DNA from: an uncultured Eubacteriales bacterium
Lineage (GTDB): Bacteria; Bacillota; Clostridia; Oscillospirales; Butyricicoccaceae
DNA length: 39,444 nucleotides
Direction of reading: 5' to 3'
Assembly (NCBI GenBank): GCA_910579575.1
Contig: CAJTUM010000019.1
Coordinates: 1-39,444, forward strand
The notes beneath the pieces were generated by a model, which saw only the letters and a program-made list of their open reading frames with translations, ran no database searches and was not told the DNA's origin. Positions 15,289-23,629 of this stretch are shown piece by piece. How positions within the stretch are numbered: position 1 is the stretch's first letter; each line of letters begins with the position of its first letter. The translations under genes and the position numbers were made by a program.

Positions 15289-17928
15289 TCAGCACTCCTT
15301 GGCTTGCTTGCACAGCTCGTAAAGCAGATTCAGGGCCTCGATGGGGCTCAGCGTGTCCGGCGAAATCTGCCGCAGCTTTTCCACTGCGGCTTGGCCGGCC
15401 ATGGCGCCCAGCGAAAGCTGGGGCGGCTCCTCCGCTTCTTCGGCCGGCGAAGCCTTACTCTCGGCCCGGGCCGGGCCGCTTTGCTCCAGCTGCCGCAGCA
15501 GCTCCTTGGCCCGGCGGACCACAGGCGGGGGCAGGCCCGCCAGCTTGGCCACCTCCACCCCATAGCTGTCGTCGGCGCCGCCCCGAGCGATTTTGCGGAT
15601 AAAGGTGATGTCGTCCCCCCGCTTTTTCACCACCACATTGTAATTTTTCACCCCGTCCAGCCGGCCTTCCAGCTCGGAAAGCTCATGGTAATGGGTGGCA
15701 AACAAAGTCTTGGCGCCCAGCGTTTTTTTATCCGTCGCGTATTCCAGCACAGCCCGGGCGATGGCCATGCCGTCGAAGGTGGAGGTGCCCCGGCCGATTT
15801 CGTCCAGAATCAACAGGCTCCGAGGAGTGGCGTTTTTCAGAATATCGGCCACCTCGCTCATCTCCACCATAAAGGTGCTTTGCCCGGCGGCCAGGTCGTC
15901 GGAAGCGCCTACCCGAGTAAACACCTGATCGCACACGCCGATATGGGCGCTTTTCGCGGGCACAAAGCTGCCGCATTGGGCCATAATCACCAGCAGCGCC
16001 GCCTGGCGCATATAGGTGGATTTGCCCGCCATATTGGGGCCGGTGACAATGGCCGCTCGGTTTTCGCCGCAATCCATCTCCAGGTCGTTGGGCACAAACA
16101 GGCTGTCTTGGAGCATCATTTCCACCACCGGATGTCGGCCGTCTTTAATTTGGATTTTATCGGAATAATCCACCTCCGGCGCCACATACCCCTGTTTTTC
16201 CGCCGCTTCGGCAAAGGAGCGCAGCACGTCCGCCGCCGCAGCAGCCCGGGCCGTCTGCTGAATCCGATCCGCCGCCGCGGCGACCTGATCCCGCACTTGG
16301 CAGAAAACCTGATATTCCAAGCCCACAATCTGCTGGCCGGCGCTGAGCATTCGGGCCTCCAGCTCCTTGAGCTCCGGGGTGATAAAACGCTCGCAGTTGG
16401 TCAGCGTCTGCTTGCGGATATAATCTTCCGGCGCCTGGCTTGCATAAGATTTGCTGATTTCAATGTAATAGCCGAACACCTTGTTATACCCTACCTTGAG
16501 CTTTGGAATGCCGGTTTTGTCTTTTTCCCGCTGCTCCACGGCGGCCAAGCTGCTCTGGCCCCCCTCCAGCAGGTCTCGCAGCTCGTCCACCTGGCTGTCG
16601 AAACCCCGGCGAATCATGCCGCCCTCTCGGACAGAAAAAGGCGGCTGTTCCTCAATCGCCCGGTCCACAAGCTCGGCAACATCCTCCAGGCAGTCGATTT
16701 GCTCCCGCAAATCGTCCAAATATTGCGAGCCAAGCCCCTCCATGGCCTGTCGGATTTCTGGCAGGCGCAAACAGGTCTGCCAAAGAGCTCGCAGATCCCG
16801 ACAGTTGGCCGTCCCATAGACAATGCGGCCCGCCAGCCGCTCCAGGTCCAAAGCGCCAGACAGGGCTTGCGCTAAGGCGTCTCGGGCCGGCCTGTCCTTG
16901 ACCAAAGCGGCCACCGCGTTTTGGCGCAGCACAATCTGGCTGACGTTCACCAGGGGTTTTTCCAGCCATTGACGAATCAACCGGCCTCCCATGGCGGTTT
17001 TCGTTCGATCCAAGGCCCAGAGAAGAGTGCCTTGCTTGCCCCCCGTCCGCATGGACTGGCACAGCTCCAAATTGCGCCGGGCGGCGGGGTCCAGCTTCAT
17101 AAACTGCGCCTGTGTATAAATTTCCAGTTGATTGATGTGCTTCAGGTCGTTTTTCTGCGTATCGTGGAGGTAATGCAGCAGCCCTCCCGTCGCCTGGAGC
17201 AGCCGGGGGTTCTGGTCGCATTGCCGGCCCAAAGGGCTTTCCAGATCAAAATGACGGCCCGCCAAAGCCCGGGCGGACTCCAGCAGGAAGGTCCGCTCCG
17301 CCGCCCGCTCCACATGGCATTTGAGCCGCTGCGTCAAATATTGGCGAATGGCGTCGCAGCTGTACGCGCCGTCCGACAACACTGCCTCGCTGGGTTCAAA
17401 GCGAGCCAGCTCGCTGACGGCGGCCTCCGCCGCCCCCGGGCCGGTCAGCTCCGCCGCTTGGGTTTGGCCGGTGGAAATATCGCAGAAACAAAGGCCCGCG
17501 CCGCCGCTGTCCAAATAGACGGCGCAGATGAAGTTATTCCGCGTTTCCTCCAGCATGGCGGATTCGATGACAGTGCCCGGCGTAATCATGCGGATGACGT
17601 CCCGTTTCACCAGTCCCTTGGCCAGAGCCGGGTCCTCCATCTGCTCGCAGACGGCCACCTTGTATCCCTTTTGAATCAGCCGGGCGATATAACCTTCGGC
17701 GCTGTGAAAGGGCACGCCGCACATGGGCGCTCGCTCCTCCAGCCCGCAGTCCCGGCCGGTCAGCGTCAGCTCCAGCTCCCGAGAAACGGTTTTGGCGTCC
17801 TCGAAAAACATTTCATAAAAATCGCCCAGACGGTAGAGCAGGATACAGTCTTCATGCTGCCGCTTGATGTCCATATACTGGCGCATCATAGGGGTCAGCT
17901 CCGCCGCCTTTGCCGCTTTGCCAGCCAT
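15289..17928 (-). CDS. mutS: DNA mismatch repair protein MutS
   Basis: This 879-residue MutS1 ATPase recognises base mismatches and small loops. The N-terminal mismatch-reading motif is GDFYEMF (Phe-X-Glu). The connector, lever and clamp domains follow, then the ATPase with Walker A GPNMAGKST, the LLILDEIGRGTSTFDG Walker B/signature and THYHEL. The C-terminal tail ends in LSPIEALNLLYELCKQ, the tetramerisation-like segment. The miaB stop lies within the AGGAGG site five bases before this ATG, and mutL starts five bases after the stop, so the three genes are probably co-translated. Confidence 0.97.
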   Translation of the reverse strand: MAGKAAKAAELTPMMRQYMDIKRQHEDCILLYRLGDFYEMFFEDAKTVSRELELTLTGRDCGLEERAPMCGVPFHSAEGYIARLIQKGYKVAVCEQMEDPALAKGLVKRDVIRMITPGTVIESAMLEETRNNFICAVYLDSGGAGLCFCDISTGQTQAAELTGPGAAEAAVSELARFEPSEAVLSDGAYSCDAIRQYLTQRLKCHVERAAERTFLLESARALAGRHFDLESPLGRQCDQNPRLLQATGGLLHYLHDTQKNDLKHINQLEIYTQAQFMKLDPAARRNLELCQSMRTGGKQGTLLWALDRTKTAMGGRLIRQWLEKPLVNVSQIVLRQNAVAALVKDRPARDALAQALSGALDLERLAGRIVYGTANCRDLRALWQTCLRLPEIRQAMEGLGSQYLDDLREQIDCLEDVAELVDRAIEEQPPFSVREGGMIRRGFDSQVDELRDLLEGGQSSLAAVEQREKDKTGIPKLKVGYNKVFGYYIEISKSYASQAPEDYIRKQTLTNCERFITPELKELEARMLSAGQQIVGLEYQVFCQVRDQVAAAADRIQQTARAAAAADVLRSFAEAAEKQGYVAPEVDYSDKIQIKDGRHPVVEMMLQDSLFVPNDLEMDCGENRAAIVTGPNMAGKSTYMRQAALLVIMAQCGSFVPAKSAHIGVCDQVFTRVGASDDLAAGQSTFMVEMSEVADILKNATPRSLLILDEIGRGTSTFDGMAIARAVLEYATDKKTLGAKTLFATHYHELSELEGRLDGVKNYNVVVKKRGDDITFIRKIARGGADDSYGVEVAKLAGLPPPVVRRAKELLRQLEQSGPARAESKASPAEEAEEPPQLSLGAMAGQAAVEKLRQISPDTLSPIEALNLLYELCKQAKEC

Positions 17929-17937
17929 GCCGCCCTC

Positions 17938-19362
17938 CTATCCTTGCCGCAAAGACCCAAACAGGGCCCAAGTGGTGTGCTTTTCAATGGTAACGTCCAC
18001 AAATTGGCCAATCCGGGCCGGGTCGCCCTTGAGGCGAATCAGCTTTTGCCCCTCTGTCCGGGCGGTCAGGGGGTATTCCTCGTCTTGGCCTGTTCCGTCC
18101 GCCAGCGCCCGGAAGGTTTTTCCCACGCATTGGGCGTTCAGCTGGTTGGAAATCTCGTTTTGAACGTCCAGCAGCCGCTGAAAGCGGCGCTTTTTGTCTT
18201 CCATCGGGGTTTGATCTTCCATGCGGGCGGCGGCCGTGCCCTCCCGCTTGGAATAGATAAACGTAAACAAATTATCAAACCGAACCTGCTCCACCAGGCT
18301 GAGGGTCTGCTCGAAATCCTCCTCAGTCTCGTTGGGGAAACCCACGATTACGTCGCTGCTCAGCGTCAGGCCAGGCATATGCCGCCGAGCGGCCTGCGCC
18401 AGCGCCAGGTATTGCTCCCGGTCATAGCTGCGGTTCATCTGCTCCAGCACCCGGCTGGAGCCGGATTGGAAGGGCAAATGCAGATGCTTGGCAATTTTAT
18501 CGTGCCGAGCCATGGTTTCAAACAGTTTTTCCGAGGCGTCCTTGGGGTGGCTGGTCATGAAGCGGAGAATAAAATCCCCCGGCTCCCTGCTCAGCTCCTC
18601 CAGCAGGTCGGCGAAATCGCAATCAAAATCGCAGCCCTTACCGTAGGAGTTGACGTTTTGGCCCAAAAGCGTAATATCCTTGTATCCCTGCTCCACCAGC
18701 TGGCGAAACTCCGCCTTTACCGCCTCAGGCCGGCGGCTGCGCTCCCTGCCCCGCACATAAGGCACAATGCAGTAGGAGCAGAAATTATTGCAGCCGTACA
18801 TAATAGGCAGCCATGCTTTGACTCCTCTGTCTCGCTGAGGCTGGATTCCCTCCAAAATCACGCCGGCTTCGTCGCCGGAAATATCAAATACCCGCTTGCC
18901 GCTTTGGAGGCGCTTCCACAGCAGCTCCGGAAAGCGATATAACACATGGGACCCAAACAGCAGGTCCACCACGGGAAAGCTCTTTTTCACTTTTTCTTTA
19001 ATGCGCTCCTGCTGCGCCATGCAGCCGCACATGGCCACAATCATATCCGGCCGGCGGCGCTTAGCGTGGGTCAGCGCGCCGATGTTGCCAAAAACCCGCT
19101 GCTCCGCGTGCTCCCGCACGGCGCAGGTATTGAAAAGAGCCAGGTCGGCCTGATCCGGCTCCTCTGTAAATCCAAATCCCATGTCGATCATCATGCCCCG
19201 CAGCAGCTGGCTGTCCGCCTCGTTCTGCTGGCAGCCGTAGGTATCCACGCAAGCCAGCGGCTGCCGGCCCAGCGTCTCCAAATAATGCCGGCGGATTTGC
19301 TCGGAAAATTCCCTCTGCCGCTCCAGCTCCTCTTTGGGTATCGTTATCGGTTGCTTGCCCAT
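17938..19362 (-). CDS. miaB: tRNA-2-methylthio-N6-dimethylallyladenosine synthase
   Basis: MiaB is a radical-SAM methylthiotransferase that converts i6A37 to ms2i6A37 in tRNA. The 474-residue product has the UPF0004 domain with three cluster Cys (DTYGCQQN, NTCAVREHA, MCGCMAQ), the radical SAM CNNFCSYC motif, PYVRGRERSR and GQNVNSYG, and a C-terminal TRAM domain. AGGAGG is five bases before the ATG. It is the first gene of the long leftward operon and shares a pathway with miaA three genes on. Confidence 0.96.
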   Translation of the reverse strand: MGKQPITIPKEELERQREFSEQIRRHYLETLGRQPLACVDTYGCQQNEADSQLLRGMMIDMGFGFTEEPDQADLALFNTCAVREHAEQRVFGNIGALTHAKRRRPDMIVAMCGCMAQQERIKEKVKKSFPVVDLLFGSHVLYRFPELLWKRLQSGKRVFDISGDEAGVILEGIQPQRDRGVKAWLPIMYGCNNFCSYCIVPYVRGRERSRRPEAVKAEFRQLVEQGYKDITLLGQNVNSYGKGCDFDCDFADLLEELSREPGDFILRFMTSHPKDASEKLFETMARHDKIAKHLHLPFQSGSSRVLEQMNRSYDREQYLALAQAARRHMPGLTLSSDVIVGFPNETEEDFEQTLSLVEQVRFDNLFTFIYSKREGTAAARMEDQTPMEDKKRRFQRLLDVQNEISNQLNAQCVGKTFRALADGTGQDEEYPLTARTEGQKLIRLKGDPARIGQFVDVTIEKHTTWALFGSLRQG

Positions 19363-19393
19363 CTGGCTCCTCCTGTCTGTAACTTAGTTTTTT

Positions 19394-19422
19394 ATTATAA
19401 CACTGCCCGACAAATTTCGCAA
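19394..19422 (-). promoter_or_regulatory. Promoter of the miaB-mutS-mutL-miaA-hfq operon
   Basis: On the minus strand TTGCGA (19417-19422) and TATAAT (19394-19399) are separated by exactly 17 bp, about 31 bp before the miaB ATG. No other promoter this good appears among the downstream genes of this operon. Confidence 0.7.
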
Positions 19423-19504
19423 CCCAGGCAACGGGCAAAAAAAACGTCGGCCTTTCTGGCGGAAAACCCTTTTGACAAAGTAAAAAAAGAATAGAAAGAA
19501 TATG

Positions 19505-19533
19505 TTGAAAAGGCCGTTTTATTTGGGTATAAT
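19505..19533 (+). promoter_or_regulatory. Sigma-A promoter of mreB
   Basis: TTGAAA (19505-19510), 17 bp, TATAAT (19528-19533): nearly consensus. An upstream TTGACA at about 19477 lacks a matching -10. Confidence 0.82.
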
Positions 19534-19539
19534 AGAGCA

Positions 19540-19671
19540 AGATATAGAATTGAAGAGGCTTTTTTGCCTTCATCGCATATACGCACATATAAATTTATCG
19601 TTTTGTCTCCCCTGCCAGGCAGCGGGAGCGGCGCCGGCGGCAGGGCGGCCGGAGAAATGGAGAGTAAAGAT
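19540..19671 (+). other. Long untranslated leader of mreB
   Basis: About 130 bases separate the predicted transcript start from the mreB ATG. They hold a small hairpin around 19552-19571 (GAAG-GGC/GCC-TTC with T-rich loop) and a CCCTGCC/GGCAGGG inverted repeat at about 19610-19645 close to the ribosome site. I see no known riboswitch. Confidence 0.4.
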
Positions 19672-20694
19672 ATGTCTGCTGGAGATATTGGAATCGATTT
19701 GGGTACCGCTTCGGTACTGGTTTACGTAAAGGGCAAGGGCATCGTTTTGTGCGAGCCCTCCGTTGTGGCGGTGGATAAATCCACCGGCAAAATCCTGGCC
19801 ATCGGCGAGGACGCCCAGAAAATGCTGGGCCGCACGCCGGGCAACATCATCGCTGTCCGCCCCCTACGGGACGGCGTCATCTCCGATTATGAGATGACGG
19901 AAAAAATGATTAAGGAATTCATCCACAAGGTGTTGGGCTTCCGGCTGTTCAAGCCCAACGTGGTTATCTGCGTGCCTTCCATCATCACAGAGGTGGAGGA
20001 ACGGGCCGTGATCGACGCCGGCGCTCAGGCCGGCGCCAAAAAGGTCTATCTGATTGAAGAGCCAGTGGCCGCAGCCATCGGCGCCGGCATCGAGATTTCC
20101 AAGCCTGACGGCAATATGATCGTGGATATTGGCGGCGGCACCACCGACGTGGCCGTCATTTCCCTGGGCGGCATGGTGGAAAGCACCTCCATCAAGGTGG
20201 CCGGCGATAAATTTGACGAAGCCATTGTCAAATACGTCCGCCGCAAACACAATGTGCTCATCGGCGAACGGACGGCGGAGGAACTGAAAGTGACGGTCGG
20301 CTGCGTCTATCCTCGGGAGGAGGAAGCCAGCATGGAGGTCAAAGGCCGTTGCCTGATGACCGGCCTGCCCCGGGTGTTCACTGTCACCTCCACCGAGTTG
20401 CTGGAGGCGTTTGAAGAGGTGTCCACCAAGATTGTGGAGGCCGTTCACTATGTGCTGGAGCGCACCGCCCCCGAGCTGGTGGGCGACATCGCCACCAACG
20501 GCATTGTGATGACCGGCGGCGGCAGCTTGATTTATGGGTTTGACAAGTTGATCGAATCCAAAACCGGCATCGTCACCCGCGTGGCGGACGACGCCATCTC
20601 TTGCGTGGCTCTGGGCACCGGCAAAACTTTGGACAATCTGTCCGTCATGCAGGACGGCACAATGAACCTATCCTGGCGCCGCCAGATGATGTAA
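19672..20694 (+). CDS. mreB: Rod-shape actin homologue MreB/Mbl
   Basis: This 340-residue bacterial actin forms membrane filaments that guide cell-wall synthesis. The actin ATP-binding signatures are IGIDLGTASVLVYV (phosphate 1), VDIGGGTTDVAVISLGG (phosphate 2) and GIVMTGGGSLIYG (adenosine). LRDGVISDYEMTEKMI and IGERTAEELK are typical of MreB. I chose ATG 19672, with GGAGAG eight bases upstream; ATG 19657 five codons earlier is also possible. No mreC or mreD follows, so it resembles an isolated mbl/mreB copy; the exact paralogue is not decided. Confidence 0.92.
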   Translation: MSAGDIGIDLGTASVLVYVKGKGIVLCEPSVVAVDKSTGKILAIGEDAQKMLGRTPGNIIAVRPLRDGVISDYEMTEKMIKEFIHKVLGFRLFKPNVVICVPSIITEVEERAVIDAGAQAGAKKVYLIEEPVAAAIGAGIEISKPDGNMIVDIGGGTTDVAVISLGGMVESTSIKVAGDKFDEAIVKYVRRKHNVLIGERTAEELKVTVGCVYPREEEASMEVKGRCLMTGLPRVFTVTSTELLEAFEEVSTKIVEAVHYVLERTAPELVGDIATNGIVMTGGGSLIYGFDKLIESKTGIVTRVADDAISCVALGTGKTLDNLSVMQDGTMNLSWRRQMM

Positions 20695-20764
20695 AGCTGC
20701 GACCGGCTGCTTCCCGCGGCGAAAGATCAATTTTCCCTCTTTCAAGCGTATGAATCGCCTTCAA

Positions 20765-20803
20765 AAAGGCCCCGCAAAATTCTTGTGATTTTGCGGGGCC
20801 TTT
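20765..20803. terminator. Strong bidirectional terminator between mreB and the PocR-domain gene
   Basis: A 16-bp perfect stem (20765-20780 with 20788-20803, loop TCTTGTG) lies between convergent genes. U-rich tails follow on both strands (TTTCTCTCTT on plus, TTTTTGA on minus). Confidence 0.88.
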
Positions 20804-20859
20804 CTCTCTTCTTTCGCTCTTTGAGTTCGTCAAACCCCATGCCGCAACGCAGGAGCGCC

Positions 20860-21639
20860 TTACATCTTATCCCGGAAATCCTTCATATGCTCGACGGCGG
20901 CATAAATGATATTGGAATCCTCTGTAATTCCTTCGTAAATCTCCGCAGAGGATTCGGCCAGCTTGCCCATTTGATCCGCCACTATGCGGAATCCCTTGCC
21001 GGCGTCGCCGGCCCGACCCGCTTCGATGGCCGCGTTGATAGAAAGCAGCTTCTGTTGGGTGGATATCTTTTTCAGATCCAAGGTTTTTCGAGCAATCTCC
21101 CGGGTCTTTTCCACCATATTGCTCATCTCCCGAGCCAATACCGTGTCCTGGGTGAGGCTGACATGGCTGGCGGAGCGCAGGGCGATCAAATTATTCATGG
21201 ACTGCACCGCCAGCTCTGCGGCGGCCTGGATTTGCTTTTCTGAGCAAACAGGCGCTTTTTTCAAAGCCTGAAGACCCTCTTCCACCGGAGCGCCCAAGGA
21301 CAACGCCGCCTGACGAAGGGACTCCTCGCTCTGCCCAGGCTCCATCGCCTGACCGCCCAACAAGGCGCAAACAGGCTCGCCGTTCAACAAAAGCAGCTGG
21401 TAAAAATTCATCAGCCCCGCCGGGCACCGGTAGACCCCAGGCTGTTGAGCGCCGCAGCCTTGGCAGCCCCCTGCCGGCCCTCTCTGGGCAAAACGCTGGC
21501 AGAAATCTGTGAAATTGCTGGGTTTCGTGATCCAGTTTCCGTCCATATCCACCGTCACAGCCGCCAGCCCTGTGGCTTGGGCAAATAAATCCTGCACCTG
21601 CTGCAATTCTTTCAGCTCAATGATATCCAATAATTTCAT
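20860..21639 (-). CDS. PocR-type sensory domain with short chemoreceptor-like signalling segment
   Basis: This soluble 259-residue protein has no membrane segment. Residues 5-130 fit a PocR-like ligand domain: LQDLFAQATGLAAVTVD at the start, Cys47, Cys59, Cys62 and Cys72 (CQGCG..YRCPAG), then GEPVCALLGGQ. Residues 160-240 resemble the methyl-accepting chemotaxis signalling tip (NAAIEAGRAGDAGKGFRIVADQMGKLAESSAEI). The long helical arms of a true receptor are missing, so coupling to CheA/CheW is doubtful. AAGGAGG precedes the ATG. It follows the LolA-like gene by 44 bp, possibly in the same transcript. The role, perhaps sensing a small metabolite, is unknown. Confidence 0.72.
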   Translation of the reverse strand: MKLLDIIELKELQQVQDLFAQATGLAAVTVDMDGNWITKPSNFTDFCQRFAQRGPAGGCQGCGAQQPGVYRCPAGLMNFYQLLLLNGEPVCALLGGQAMEPGQSEESLRQAALSLGAPVEEGLQALKKAPVCSEKQIQAAAELAVQSMNNLIALRSASHVSLTQDTVLAREMSNMVEKTREIARKTLDLKKISTQQKLLSINAAIEAGRAGDAGKGFRIVADQMGKLAESSAEIYEGITEDSNIIYAAVEHMKDFRDKM

Positions 21640-21683
21640 CAGAAGCTCCTCCTTTTCCGGCCGTCCTATCAGGCGGCCCGCCG

Positions 21684-22472
21684 CTATTCTTCCGCTATCT
21701 GCTGACCGTTTGGCAAAGTAAACTGGCTCTCCTCCACCGCCTCCTGCTGGAAGGCGGTTTGTTTCATCTGATAAATGGTTCTGCCTTTTTTTTCGCTGCG
21801 GGCCTCATAAAGCAGTCCAGTGTCAATCGAGATATAGTAGCTATCTTGCGCGCCGGCCAACTTGTTTTCCACCAACACATAAATGCAGGCTTGACCGTCC
21901 CGCTGCGCGTATCCGGCGTCCAGCAGGCAATCTGGGTCCTGCTCGCCCAAGGTTAGCACGTCTTCATAGGTTGGAATCCGGCTGGCCTCGTCGCAAAAAG
22001 CGGCCAAATCGCCGTCTTCCGGCCAATCGCCGCCCAACGCGCCGCTATAAAGACTGGCTCGGCCCGCCTGCCAAGCATAATATCCTGATGGCGCCACAAT
22101 GATCTCTTTTTCCACTGCGCCGGCGGCGGACACCATCTGCAATTTGCTGCGCCGCCCTTTCACGGTCCCCCGCACCCGCAGCGTGTCGCTGGCGCTGTAA
22201 TAGGACAAGGTGGATTCCGCCTCAAACGTATATTCCTGAGGCCGATTTAACGTGCGGATGATCCGCAGCACATTGCTGGTATCCACTGTGACGCCGTCTG
22301 CCAGCGGCCCTTGCTCCGCCGGCTGGCTGCCGGGGCCGCTTTGTTCCTGAGGCAGCGCTACAATCCCCGCCTGACTGGTCTGACGATGGGAAAGATACAA
22401 GCTGGTCAGCGCCATAGCCGCCAGCAGCAAAGTCGCCGCAGCGGCGGCCTGCGCCATATTGCTTTTTTTCAC
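21684..22472 (-). CDS. Membrane-anchored LolA-like protein of unknown role
   Basis: This 262-residue protein has a KKS start, one hydrophobic helix (about 8-28), a low-complexity spacer to about 60 and an extracellular beta-rich domain. The domain pattern (FEAESTLSYYSASDTLRVRGTVKG, SYYISIDTGLLYEA, SQFTLPNGQQ) resembles the LolA/lipoprotein-sorting fold seen in clostridial GerS-type proteins, but it lacks a lipobox Cys. It starts at GTG overlapping the mnaA/wecB stop (GTGA), so the two are coupled. A role in spore or wall assembly is inference from neighbours; I do not recognise a specific family. Confidence 0.6.
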   Translation of the reverse strand: MKKSNMAQAAAAATLLLAAMALTSLYLSHRQTSQAGIVALPQEQSGPGSQPAEQGPLADGVTVDTSNVLRIIRTLNRPQEYTFEAESTLSYYSASDTLRVRGTVKGRRSKLQMVSAAGAVEKEIIVAPSGYYAWQAGRASLYSGALGGDWPEDGDLAAFCDEASRIPTYEDVLTLGEQDPDCLLDAGYAQRDGQACIYVLVENKLAGAQDSYYISIDTGLLYEARSEKKGRTIYQMKQTAFQQEAVEESQFTLPNGQQIAEE

Positions 22473-23629
22473 CGGGCCCCCGCCTCAAAATCCGCCGGCG
22501 GCGCAGGCAGCAACCCAAAGGAATACAGGGCGGCGTCTGCAATACGCCGGCAAGCGCGGCCGTCGCCATAGGGGTTGACGGCCTGGGCCATCTTCGCGTA
22601 TTCCGCCGGGTTCTCCAGCAGCGTCAGGGCTTGACGAACGATCTGGTCGCTCTCCACCCCGGCCATGCGGACGGCGCCGGCGGCCACCGCTTCGGGCCGC
22701 TCCGTTTCCCGCCGCAGCACCAGCACCGGCTTGCCCAACGAGGGCGCTTCCTCCTGGATGCCGCCGGAATCCGTCATCACCAGGGCGCACCGGGCCATCA
22801 GGTTGTGCATATCCATGACGCCCAGCGGCTCGATCAAATCCACATTGGGAACTTGACCCAAATATTGTTGAGCCGTCTGCCGCACATAGGGGCTCAGATG
22901 AACCGGGTACACAACCCGAACCCCCTCCGCCTGGGCGGCGATTTGCTTTGCCGCCTCCATAATATGCTCAAAGGGCTGGCCATAATTTTCCCTTCTGTGG
23001 GCGGTGAGCAAAATCACGCGCTCCTTTTGAAAATCGATCTGGTTGAGCCTCGGGCAATCAAAGGTATATTGCGGCCGGACTGTGGAGGTCAAAGCGTCGA
23101 TGACAGTATTGCCCGTGACATAGATCCCCTGCTCCACCCCTTCCCGCCGAAGATTTGCGGCGTTGGCCGGGGTAGGGGCAAAGTGCAGGGCCGCAATGTC
23201 TGTCGTCAGCGTCCGGTTCATCTCTTCTGGAAAAGGGGAATATCGATCTCCCGTGCGCAGACCGGCCTCCACATGGCCCACCTTGATTTTTTCATAAAAA
23301 GCGGCCAGCGCCGCCACAAAGGTGGTGGAAGTGTCGCCATGGACCAAAACCAGGTCGGGCCGAGCCTGCTGAAGCACGCCGGCCAGCCCTTCCAAGGCCT
23401 TAACCGTGATGTGCATCAGCGTCTGAGCCGGCGCCATGATGTCCAGGTCGTAATCGGGCTGGATTGAAAACGCGTCCAACACCTGATCCAGCATTTCCCT
23501 GTGCTGCGCGGTGACGCAAACCAGGCTTTCCACCTGCTCCCGGCTTTCCAGCTCCTGGACCAACGGAGCCATTTTGATAGCCTCCGGCCGCGTCCCAAAA
23601 ATAGACATTACCTTAATCTTTCGTTCCAT
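22469..23629 (-). CDS. wecB: UDP-N-acetylglucosamine 2-epimerase (non-hydrolysing)
   Basis: This cytoplasmic enzyme interconverts UDP-GlcNAc and UDP-ManNAc, the donor for teichoic acid linkage units or other surface polymers. The 386-residue product has FGTRPEAIKMAPL, TAQHREMLDQVL, HGDTSTTFVAAL, GHVEAGLRTGDRYSPFPEEMNR, TAHRRENYG, TDSGGIQEEAP and VLRRETERPEA, all family hallmarks. Its first 17 bases overlap the TagO-type gene, and AGGAGGGG precedes the ATG. In Bacillus the same function is called mnaA. Confidence 0.94.
   Translation of the reverse strand: MERKIKVMSIFGTRPEAIKMAPLVQELESREQVESLVCVTAQHREMLDQVLDAFSIQPDYDLDIMAPAQTLMHITVKALEGLAGVLQQARPDLVLVHGDTSTTFVAALAAFYEKIKVGHVEAGLRTGDRYSPFPEEMNRTLTTDIAALHFAPTPANAANLRREGVEQGIYVTGNTVIDALTSTVRPQYTFDCPRLNQIDFQKERVILLTAHRRENYGQPFEHIMEAAKQIAAQAEGVRVVYPVHLSPYVRQTAQQYLGQVPNVDLIEPLGVMDMHNLMARCALVMTDSGGIQEEAPSLGKPVLVLRRETERPEAVAAGAVRMAGVESDQIVRQALTLLENPAEYAKMAQAVNPYGDGRACRRIADAALYSFGLLPAPPADFEAGAR

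Noticed and set aside
13412..15322. A 636-codon open frame on the plus strand opposite mutL, and similar long frames opposite mutS, ileS and glutamine synthetase
   Set aside because: They are shadows of high-GC genes with strong codon bias. They show no family motifs or ribosome sites and lie wholly inside well-identified genes.
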